From assembly GCA_003640385.1 (NCBI GenBank), contig RCAB01000168.1, forward strand, positions 1-64,000: 64,000 nucleotides of DNA, in the 5' to 3' direction. The translations under genes and the position numbers were made by a program. Below the pieces are notes generated by a model, which did not search any database, had not been told where the DNA came from, and was given only the letters and a program-made list of their open reading frames with translations. Within the stretch, counting starts at the first letter, position 1. Every line of letters starts with the position of its first letter. Source of the DNA: Setaria digitata. Lineage: Eukaryota; Nematoda; Chromadorea; Rhabditida; Setariidae. This document shows positions 45,301 to 59,000 of this stretch, one piece after another.

Positions 45301-48300
45301 TCTTCAGTGCTATGTTCTTTCTAAATGGGGGAAGCTTCTTATTATTGCTGTGAGTGATTGTTTTTTTTATGAATTTGACTTAAGAAAGAAGAATTTCAAG
45401 AGAGTCTGTATGATTTCGATGAATTCAGTGACCTCTGTGTTGCAGATTAAAGTTGCAAAGCCTACAGCAATCGGTAATGAATTGATAGAGGAACCGTTTA
45501 GATGGGATCAGCGGCTGTATTCAATAGTCTTACGTCTTGGTGGTAGTATGCCTCTGGGAAAAACTTCTCCTGGAATGAATATACCATCTGATAATAGTCC
45601 CATAGATGCGATGTGTATTGCAACTGGAGGTTAGCGAGCATCCCTATTTGGAATTTGATGTTTTGTTACCGATCATCAGACGCACATTTTTTACCATTTT
45701 CCCATTCAAGCTTAGTTTATGTGTGTGACCTGGCTATGTTATGTTTCATTTTTTGCTTCGAAATCTATATAGTGGATTTTTTTGGATAGCAATTAGGCAA
45801 TTAAACAAAAAATTCCAGGGCGATCTTATTGCGTATCATCGCACAAGATGTTAGCTATGTGTGTTGAGTCGGTTGTTCAGAAATTACAGCAGCAAGGAAT
45901 CGTTCTGCGTTTCGAGAAATATGGACCAGATCCTTTATTGAATCCTGGTACTTCTCTATTTTTTTTTGTTTTTTTTTTTTTTTTTTTTAGAATTTTAACA
46001 ATCCTCGAATTTTGTCTTTTGAGTGGAAAAAATGCTGAATAAATCGTGTCTAGCGAATGAAATGGTAGATTTTTTAAGACCGAACAAATGGCATTATTGA
46101 AAACGGGAATTCGAAAAAGAATGGTGAACTATCGTCTATTGGTGGCAAATCAGTGAATTCAGATAATTGGCGTATTGTGACATGTACTGTTTATTCGCGC
46201 GCATCTCGATCATACCCCGGACACTGGCCTATTCCTGAAGCATTCTGGCCCGATCGTAGCATGTAACTTTCTTAGTATATTATTCATGTATTACTTTTCA
46301 AAGATTTATTAAATTTTATTCCTATCTCTCTTTACAGGATAAGTTTGCCACCGCGAAAAGCTCATCCAGTGATCTCATTTCGTTGTGAATCGTGTGAACC
46401 TCTCGTTTGTCAAGATTTCCCATTTGACAAATATGAGCTTGAACCTTCGCCCTTAACAAGGTTTATATTAGAGCGTAAGCAACCCGGAGTGTGTTGGCAG
46501 GTATCATTTACCTTTTTATTTATGATAAGTAATAATGTTTCTCTCCAAACATGATTATTTATGTTACATTAGTCATCTTGAACCCTTCAATTTTTTTTTT
46601 TTCCACAAACTTCAGTTGGTTAAAGAAGTTGTGATATCTTAATTAGCTCAAACCAAGATATTCAAAACCGAGTCATTTAGTGAATCATAAAGTAAAAGTC
46701 TTCCAGAAAACGTGGTATGTGTCCCACTTGATATTAAATGACGTTCGGTGATTTTTATTATATTTGAATTAGGAAAATTCCAGGTTTTCGTACATAATTC
46801 AAGTGTACTTGGGAGTTCACCGGCTCCTTTTGGATACCTCAAGGCGGCTACCAATTTATCATGCGTAAATTTATTCATAATGCCTTACAATTATCCGCTA
46901 CTGCTTCCGTTAATTGAGGAAATTAAGATGGATTCAAAGGCCAAAAATAGTCATTCCTGGAGATTACGTTTAGAAAAGTACTTAGCTACAGTGCCAAGTT
47001 ATTATGTGCAGGTTCGGCTTTGTGAAGGATTTATTTTTAATTTTTTCATCAGGAATTCACTAGAAATCATCTAATTTCTTGTTTAACACTATTTAAACTC
47101 ATATTAATTGCGTGTGCCGTACATTCACAAACGATATTTGTTCGGTTATTCACAAAATAAACAAAATAAAGTGCTAGTTTATTTGATATCTTCTCCTGAA
47201 CGGAATAGTTTTTGGATTCCGATTCCTTTTAATCTGTAGTGAAGTCGGTGTTTTTTTTTTTTCTCTGCCTGTTAATTTTTATAATTAAGTCTTTAGCCAC
47301 TAAAAAAAGCATTTACTCGACTAAATATCTCGCATCCAATGTTGGAACCTGATCAAATGCAGCAATATTCCTATAATATATTATCTTATATCGCTAAAGT
47401 GAAACATATGGCTCGCGAAGAATTCGAGTCGCTGTGTAGTACCGTGGCATCATCGCTACAAATTTCAGTTCCTCCTTTATCTGTGGTTTGTTTTGCGCAC
47501 AAACATTGCAAAGCGACAGTTCCTGTCTGGAAATTTTGCTAACTGTAATTTATAAAATAATTTGTTCTAGGTTGGTGTTCAAAAGCGTGCTCGTCTCCGG
47601 GACAGTCGGAGTGTTAAAAAAATCTCCGGATATAATGATGTGGACAATTTTCATGGTTTTCAGGTTTTTTTTCTCGAGTCTTTATTTATTGCTTGAATAC
47701 ACTTTGCATAATGTATGGCCTTTTTTCTGCCCATGTTGAACATGGTGTGTGTGGGACTGAAAATACGAGAAATGTAAATTACAAAATCAGGTCAGTTGAG
47801 TCAAGCTGCTCTTATTCCAGGTGCAGGTCGATATTCCTAAAATACTTATTGCCCCATCATTACAATTTCGCAATCCGTTTGAAATCAAACGTAGTAGGCT
47901 CTTCGAACAAGTACAGAAAATGAGAATTAATTTAATGCAACAGCTTACTATGGGCCAGATACCCGTATTTGAAGGTGGCCGGCCGGGTACAAGCATCAAG
48001 TTGCAACATGCTGGTTTGTTTGTTTTTTTTTTTTTTTTTTAGTTCAAATATATGTTCGCACACCTATTTTTATTTTCAGAGGATTTGCATAATCTTCCTA
48101 TTAGTCAAATGGGAAATTACCAGGAATATATCAAAAGCCTTGAGGCAGTAGGACGTGGTCCACTTAGAGAAGTTGAACCTCAAGCAATTCGTGTACATGC
48201 TTTTGGGAACCCATTTAAAATCGATAAGGTAAATATTGTTGAGAGTTTTTTTTTTTTTTTTGCGAAGATCTTTTGCGAGACTACTTCTGTTCTTGTTCGG

Positions 48301-49621
48301 TTAGATGGTCTTAACATCATTTATTGCAGAAAACTATGGCAGTGGATGAAGTGGGTGAGGGAAACTTACTTGGGACTTCTCCGAAAGTTGAAACATCAAA
48401 AAAACGATTATCCTCAACTAATTCAAGTGCTTCCAGTACAGATAGTAGTCGCCCACCACGACGAAAAGCTGGGCCTTTGGCACCCGATTCTTTATCCCGC
48501 TGGCGGTAAGTTCGCCTTATTTCTTGTTTGAATTCTGCTAAGGCCTTGTGAAATTCTATGCTATTGTTTATTGGTAATTTTTTTCTTTTTCCACAGACTA
48601 GTATAAAAATATATCGTTTACTTCACTTTTAGACGGCGGAGGCGACGTAATACATCCTCTTGTTCATCAACTGCTTCATTATCTGATCTCGAAGTAATTT
48701 CTCTCAGTTCAGATCTCTCTGCAGAAAATACTCGTAAGCTTTTTCCATTTTTATTCCTGGTTCGTTCTATAAAACATACATGTCATAGAGGTTCCTCTGG
48801 ACTTTATGTACTTGTTGATTACATGGTTCATTTCACAATATTATAATAATTTCAGTGAATAAATTCAAAAGCAGCTGGGGAGATTATTTTCATGTCCAAA
48901 ATTATTTAGTCAACTTAGTGTTAGAGCATTTTTCAGTATTACTGCGTTTGAAAAATGTCATATTTTCAGAAACAGTCAGTGCTTCTGGTTCAAGTTGTGA
49001 ACCGTCTACATCTGGTTTAAACGGCAATGTTGAGCACAGATTGAATGGGGATGTGCATGAGAAATCGGTGAAAAGGGTCTCTCCAATAAGAAGTCAGTTT
49101 TCACTGTTGGAAAAAAAGCCACGCTTAGAAGGTACTTCACCACGCTTAGAGGAATCGGCACTGAGGGAGAAGAAACTGCTTATGGGAAAATTTGTAAGGA
49201 AGCTCGTAAACGGTATGTGCTGGTCGCATAATTGAAATCTATTTTAATAATCTCTAAAATCAGACTTCTTATAGTACGGGCTAGATTCTGCGATTTCTTC
49301 CTACCAGACAATGCAAATTTGGTTCTCTTCCAATTTATTGATTAACACCTTACATATTACATATTAACATATTATCATCAAGTGTGCATAATGATATTCT
49401 TCTTTTTATTTGCCAATTGATAAAGAGGTAATATTTCAGCTGAAAAAGTATTGTCAATGCAAAGTACAGAAATAGAGGATCTTTGCATCGTGGATCGTAG
49501 GATATGTTTGCGGTATGCATTACGTGAAGCGAGGCGATTTCGAAGGAAAACATTAATAGATCTCATAACCAAACAATTAAATCAAATGTTACCGGATGCT
49601 TCTAACAGTGATGATTTGTAG
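42373..49621 (+). CDS. INTS6: Integrator complex subunit 6 (INTS6 / DICE1)
   Basis: Subunit of nuclear Integrator, which cleaves snRNA and promoter-proximal transcripts and recruits PP2A. Seventeen exons: 42373-42483, 42787-42864, 44720-44820, 44972-45113, 45446-45629, 45819-45947, 46079-46262, 46338-46500, 46784-47011, 47297-47485, 47571-47663, 47821-48013, 48080-48228, 48330-48505, 48633-48733, 48970-49212, 49440-49621; 881 aa (human 887). The N-terminal VWA domain has an intact MIDAS at D9-S11-S13 (FLIDSSASM), then RGDRYMLMSFEEFP. Other family blocks: EEPFRWDQRLYSIVLRLGG, GHWPIPEAFWPD, DKYELEPSPLTRFILERK, NLFIMPYNYPLLLPL, ISQMGNYQEYIK and AFGNPFKIDK. After a Ser/Arg-rich variable stretch comes the C-terminal INTS6/SAGE1-type domain (MGKFVRKLVN, LREARRFRRKTLIDLITKQL). 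Exon 2 begins at a CAGCAG tandem acceptor. The start codon is unambiguous by homology. Confidence 0.96.
42865..44719 (+). other. INTS6 intron 2, 1,855 nt, no embedded gene
   Basis: The largest intron of the gene, separating the two halves of the VWA domain. No coding segment of a recognised family was seen on either strand, and minus-strand open frames are short. The size and position near the 5' end fit an intron that could hold regulatory elements. Confidence 0.5.
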
Positions 49622-50595
49622 CTACCATCATCAAGTATTACGTGTTGGACACCTTTGTTGATTTAGTTCATCTGGAAGAGAATGGCTTCGAAAATTGGCG
49701 CTTTGATTTTGCATTTTGGTAGACCGTTTACCCATTGAAGATCATGAATTCATTTTCAGTTTCTTTACCATGCTGAGTGATTTGGACTTTGATGAACATT
49801 ACCAAATCAACTGAATGTGAGATTTTGCTTTTCATTGCTGTTTGTTTTTCATCGATCTCATTGGTTCACTTATTTCGAGTTTCGAACTTGTATACCATTG
49901 TCACGGATATCTTTGCTTGCTCACTCAGGCGGGTGCATACCTTCTTCATCCTATCTTTCATCCAGTGTGCTACGTCTGCCGTGTTTATGTCAGTACGAGA
50001 AATTAGCAAACTGTGATTTATACCCCTGGAAATAAGCATTAAAAACACTTTATCAAAGTGTAAGAATTGCCATCATATCCCTTTTCTTTCTCACTTTCCC
50101 CTCTCTGACACATCCGGAAAAAAATGGTTTGAGTGGCCGAAATTTCATTTCATAATCGATTACAACTGATTTGAATGCATCGGGTTAAAAATTTTTGAGA
50201 TTTCCTAAAAACTATCGCAACTGCTTAAGACTTTAAGGAGACGAATTTTCGATAACGAGCCCCTCATTGTTTGTTATTGGCTTTAAACACGGCATGATTT
50301 TTTTTGTCGAGTTTGTTCAAGTGTGTATGTTGTCTAGATAAAAGAAAAAAGTAACCGTATCTGTTATGAGAAAAAACCTGTTAAGTGCAACATTGCAAAG
50401 AGTAATTTCGAGTTCGTCTAATTATTAAAATCATCTTGGAGTAACTTGTCCAGTTTGTTCCTTTCGGATGAATTGCATAAATAATTATTGAGGATATTGT
50501 TGGGGTGGGTTGCGACGCATTGGAGATTTTCATTAGGTCGATGATGGTTTTGGAATAAAGTTAGCCTTAACGTATTTATACTGCTCCGCCTTGAC
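49622..50595. other. INTS6 3' region, no gene seen
   Basis: Presumed INTS6 3' untranslated region and spacer. AATAAA occurs at 50554. Open frames at 49777-50035 are short and unrecognised. Confidence 0.4.
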
Positions 50596-50883
50596 CTAGC
50601 TCACTGCAATTTGGCAGTACTGGAATTCTTGTTTCCTAGGTGAGGCACGACTGGGCCACGTAAAAACACTGTCTTCTGAAGCAATCAGAAAGTGTCTGAG
50701 GCTACTCGGATTGCGAACGTCCGTGTACTCACTCGTAGAGGAAGCAGGAGGGGCCACTAGCAGCAGATACATTGTCCTGCTGCTTGCACCAGAGTTCTGG
50801 ATTTCTCCATTGTAGAGGCACTCGCTCATTGTGAGTTCGCAACACTGACAAAAATAAGTCAGCTCACAATCTTCTCTTTCCAT
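50596..50883 (-). CDS. hypothetical 95-aa protein, cysteine-rich at the N-terminus
   Basis: An ATG-started, uninterrupted 95-codon frame on the minus strand, ending in TAG at 50596. Its base composition is clearly richer in G and C than the sequence on both sides, with balanced codon use, which favours real coding. The protein begins MEREDCELTYFCQCCELTM with five Cys in the first 22 residues, then has a small hydrophobic patch (MYLLLVAPPA) and a polar C-terminal half. I recognise no family. It lies between two convergent genes, INTS6 and RUVBL2. It could instead be a conserved non-coding or 3' UTR segment. No intron or poly(A) signal is evident close by. Confidence 0.3.
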   Translation of the reverse strand: MEREDCELTYFCQCCELTMSECLYNGEIQNSGASSRTMYLLLVAPPASSTSEYTDVRNPSSLRHFLIASEDSVFTWPSRASPRKQEFQYCQIAVS

Positions 50884-51161
50884 TTTTTATCATTCATGCT
50901 ATGGTACATGATGCAGATATAAAGACTTCTTAAGAAATAGATAATAGGTAAATAGATTGACAAAAGTAACAGAAACTGTTATCTGAGATAACAGCAACAT
51001 AGCACTGACGAGGAATCGAGAGGCTCACTTTCACTGCATAAAATCACCGCGAGGAAAATAAAATTTCATGGGCTTTAATAATAGAGTGTAGAAAATTATG
51101 GAAAAGTAAAATCTATCCCATCCAAGTAAAGAGATCAGATTTACAGTGAGGAGGAAGAAAG
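50884..51161. other. spacer after RUVBL2
   Basis: AT-rich sequence presumably holding the RUVBL2 3' untranslated region and any promoter of the small hypothetical gene. Nothing else seen. Confidence 0.4.
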
Positions 51162-54198
<3,037 letters not shown>

Positions 54199-56098
54199 CT
54201 CCTATAATACTACGTCTGAATCTTACCGATTTTATGCGATCCAATGCCGCAGTCAGGTACAGTCCCAGGAACCAAGCCATACGCCATGAGGTCACGTCAC
54301 CCCCAACAGTACTCCGTTAGAAGTGGCCGAACTCGTTAGATCAGTATGACCGCTCGTTATGAAAATGATTCCTCTCCTGCCCGTCCTGGACGTCTGCTGG
54401 ACGGATTTGGTAAAGTATGGTTTGGATAAAGGTAAGTAGAGAATGACTGGGCAGAAGAAGCTACTTTGTGCGACTTAACCACTCATTTTCATTCCTTGAT
54501 GAACAGTCCGAATCCCTAAACAACTGAAAAGGAACTTTACGAGGTAATGAATAATTCCTCGGGATCTCGTTCGAGACTCACCTACCACGAAATCACAAGA
54601 CAAGGAATATTTCTGTTTGACTGCTAAGCAACCAAACTTTCGATATCCCTCCCTGCCGCAGTACTGCTGGAGCTTTACAACACGTAGCACAGTAATCCCC
54701 ATCGTTCAAATGACGCGCCTTACTTTCGTCAGTTACTTATATCAAAACTGAGTATCACTCAGTTGCTATGGCAACAACCAATCAGATTAGAGTAGTACGA
54801 GGTTAGCGAGCTGGGCGGTTGGGTTAGTCATTGTCAGTTGGGTCGCTGGTCGGGTCGGCTGCTCTCTCTATTGTCCGCGCGGTCACGCGCACGCTTGCGC
54901 ACACTTTTTACACGTTTTTCCGTGAGTTTCATTGCAAATTTAATGTTATTGGCATTATTTGTATTCCCAGTTCACGTCGGTCACAGGTCGTGCGCCGTTA
55001 TTGTCTGACTATCGATTTCCTTGCACTCAGTAGTGTTCGTGATGATTGTACGGTGTGAATTTCCCACAATTAAGTGAACTTTTTCAGTATTTTTATGCTT
55101 AATTTACTGAAATTAATTTGTGTCTGTCAAACTCAAGATATACAGAGCTATTTAGTCCTCTCACTCTCCTCTTCTCAACTTCATTTACTTCATTAACAAA
55201 ATGAATTATTTTATAAGACGGTCCCTGAAATCGCCAGCAATCGATCGATTGGCTGCTGCGTACTGCTGCTGAGAACGTGCCCTCTGCCTCACTTTCGGAG
55301 TGTCTGCGTGATATCGAGCTCTTACTGTGATAACTATCGATTCTTTCTCTGCGTCTCCATGTTTTCCTCCTTGTCTCGTTACTTCACGTTGTCTGTTCAT
55401 GTTCTTTCCCTATTTCTGCGAGTGTCGCATAGCGATGCGTTGCGAAAGCCAAAGTGCTGCGTGCGTGCGCCGCGTTGACGTGCTGACGTGTTGATAGCAC
55501 TGCAAATTCGATCAATAAGATATAGCTGTGTTGGGGAGGATAATGTAGTGGGGAGTCTGTTGCACGTTTTACGTGATACTCACATCCTGAGTTAAATTCG
55601 TAAATTTTTTCGTAACGCCAACTTTTTCCTGTGGGATACTGAACTGAAGGAATGACGTGAAGTCATTTTGTGTATTATCCTGCGCACTGCATGGATAATG
55701 GATCTGTAGTACCATGATATTTCGCTCGATTGTCTGCAATAACTGTATACTACATTTCACGTTTATCTACTCATCGTTTTTAATTCGATAATATACGTTT
55801 TAAACGTCGTTCAATGTAATGTTCATTAGTGATCTTTTACTGGAAAGGCAAGTCGTACCCGAGAGGGTTATTCAGTTTTCGAGGGTTGCATGTGGAATTT
55901 TTGAGCCAATGCGTAGAATGGGAGCAAATGTGGCTACTTGTTCCAAGCAGTAGGTCTATGGATGAAAATATTATTTGAAGGATGAGTTTAATCCTTGTTT
56001 TCCGATATGGCCGATTTTATTGCTTCTTGTACTGGATTTGTTTGTGTACGTTTGTTCGAAATTACTTGCTCAACCACGTATTGTTCAGGAATTTGCAG
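54199..56098. promoter_or_regulatory. divergent promoter region between RUVBL2 and the BET gene
   Basis: 1.9 kb between two head-to-head genes. 54780-55500 is GC-richer, with GCGCGGTCACGCGCACGCTT near 54877 and a GTGCGTGCGCCGCGTTGACG stretch near 55460. Such segments probably hold transcription starts and non-coding first exons. TATCGAT occurs at 55010 and 55335 and an overlapping TCGATCGATT at 55241. GTTCAGGAATTTGCAG ends exactly at the BET start codon and is a good splice acceptor. It could receive a spliced leader or an upstream untranslated exon. The short open frames here were not called. Confidence 0.5.
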
Positions 56099-59000
56099 AT
56101 GTCTGTATCTGCGGCTTCAACTTCAAATGCGAATAGCAGCAGTAATGAGCCAGTGACAACTAGTGGTAGCGCCCTAGGAGCGCCTGAAAATCCATCTGTA
56201 TCGGATGATAAAACATCGATAATGGACACAGAAAACATTCAGATTGAGGGATCGCAGAATGGAGAAGGAGCTTCATCGGAACAGCAAATTGACGATGGAG
56301 ATAATGATGACAGTACTGCTGCTGTTGGTGCAGCTGCTCCGTCTTCAAATGGCTGGGAGTCCCCGCGGCAGGTTCATTTTCACTTTAAAGTTAATTTGTT
56401 TCTGTTCTGTATAATTTGTGTTTTATAAAACTTTCAAATAAATTCCATCCTGTTATATACTCATACCTACGCAGTTCGTCTTGCGTTCGTGTAACTCAGT
56501 TTTTGTAGGAAGCAATTAACGGGGTGGTGCAGCCACGTGTGATTCCACCTCCAGGTAAGCCTACACGGCATACAAACCAACTGGAATTCATGCTGAAGGA
56601 AGTTTTGAAGCCAGCAATGCGTCATAAGCACGCTTGGCCATTTATGAAACCTGTAGATGCTGTACGTCTTGGACTACCGGTATGTTCTTGTTTATAATGT
56701 GTGTAATTCATATTTAAAGTTTCATCATCTCTCCAATTACGACTTGTGTACCCAAAAGATCTGTCGAACTCAGATGATTTGAACTTACGTTGTGGACTAG
56801 TGATAATAGCTTGACATTTTTGAAGGATTATCACAAGGTGATCAAACGTCCAATGGATATGAATACCATCGAAAAGCGCCTACGCAATTGTTACTACTAC
56901 TCGGCGAAAGATTGCATGCAAGTAAGTAGGCTTATTTTTTGAGATGGAAACAGTGCGTGCAGAAGGTACTATTTGGGTCTGAAATAATTTCTCCTTACTT
57001 AGTCTTTTAATTTCACGTATTACGTGAAAAGCGGGTGAGTGAATGTACTAAAATTGGTTATAAATTTGGATTGGGTTGTGTGCACACAACTGTTTGTTTT
57101 CCCTCTCATCAATTCCAACCAGAAAATATTTCCCGCTACATGAGGTTATGTAGAGTAATTAAAATTTAAAAAGTGGTGTAGCTACATTTTTTTCTTCCTT
57201 CCGATCACAGCTTTTCCCTTTCTGAGTCCCCCATGAACTGGAAAAAGTTACATTGAATAGCAGAGGTAATTATTATCGTCCCGAAGTTTTACTTTTCTTT
57301 TCTAGAGAATGGAGTTGGATGATTAATGATATTCCTTTATTATTTGCCAGTTTGAAGTTTGAATGGTTACGAGCGGGAAATATTTTCGCATCACTTTTTT
57401 GCTTTGGATTACTTTTTTATTGGCGCCTTTCGAGTTTGATGGGCGTTTCCTAAAAGTCGTTTGCAAAGAGAACATCGCAATGCGAGCATATTTCATAAAT
57501 AATTCAATTGAAAAAGAAGGAATAAGGCAAGGATTATGTGGCATTAATTTTAATTGAATCAATCACTTTTTGGGCTGCTTCATATCCGTTCACTCCTAAA
57601 TTTTGGTGTTTTTGAACTCAGCTGTATTCCTATGTCTCTGTTTGTTCCTTCTCTCCTCATTTGATTTGTGGGATAAGGGATGTTAAGAAGTTCTTTTCTT
57701 GAATGAGAAAGTGAATTATGTTCTATCATTTTGTCGGATGTTGTATATGATCCTTCTAGCAGTCCTTTTACACTTAAATACAGAATGTGATATTATACGC
57801 CCTACATTTATTCTAGGTTTAGTTGGTTTGGAAAGTGTTGTTTTTCAAAAGGTAGTGAACTCGATTGCCGCATTATTTTTGAGCTTTTGTAAGATTCCCG
57901 AAACGCGAAACATTGTGTTAAATTGCATTTTACCTTGAATTGACTCGGTCAGTTGGACTTGTATAATATAGAGTGTTTGGATAGTATGTATTATACGCAG
58001 AAGAAATGCTGCGGAATATCTTGAATTCTCAAGATAGTCAAGAATTTGGATGTGGAGAAGTCCATGGATTCCTGTACAGGGAAAACTTGTCATGACCGTA
58101 CATGTGCAAGCTTGTTTATAAATGTTAGGGAAATGACGGAAGGAAATCAGAAATTCGTTACCATCAAGAATATGAGATATATGTGAATCGAAAAAAAGAT
58201 GATGGATCATTTTGACATAATTGAGGATAGACGAGCGATTATAAGGTCGTCCTCTGCATGCAGTAATTGTAATATCGAAGGCACTGCGGTTCTCTGTAGT
58301 TGCACTAGATTTATGCTGCCACTTCTTTAACATGCATGATTTTTTTTTTCCTTGTAAATTTGCCATTCTGAGTATCTAAGAAAGTGTACATTCGATTATG
58401 GATTGTTCCCTTTTGACTGGATATTTTAGTACAGTTAACTTTTGGTTGATTTTCATAGGAACTGTGTTCAGTTTGTTTTGAGTTGTCGAGTAAAAGAAGG
58501 AATAAGAAGTTTGTTTCTTTTAGTTTTACTTGTCATGTTACCCAGGGTTCTGGATTTGATCCTGGTAATTTTTCCAATCGGATGGCTTTTTGAAATGAAT
58601 ACGGTGCATAACCATGTTTGAGCATCACTTTCTCTTACCATATCCAACACAGGCAGTCAGACATATTTGAAATTGTCAGATTAATTCTCTGAATTTTGTC
58701 TGACAACTGGGTTATCGAACTATAACTCTCAGAGTGGAGGACTGAATACTGAGTGAAGGGAAGTAGAAGCATAAAACGGATTTTGAATCATTTAGGGTCG
58801 GTGGCATTTTCTGTCATTTTATGTTTAGTTATTTGGTTATATTTCTTCCTAAATGTATAAGCGGGCAAGATTGCGTATGAGATTTTAGAGTACAAACAAA
58901 GTAACGGGTTTTTAAGTCTCGGATTCCATTGTCTTTCATATTCGGCTCTTGAGCTCTTATATTAACGTGCTATATGGAGTTCTGGATTTCACCGAAAGGT

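Noticed and set aside
48855..48969. Upstream extension of the INTS6 exon starting at 48970
   Set aside because: The frame is open, but TATTTTCAG at 48961-48969 gives the correct phase from exon 15, and the upstream peptide is not INTS6-like.
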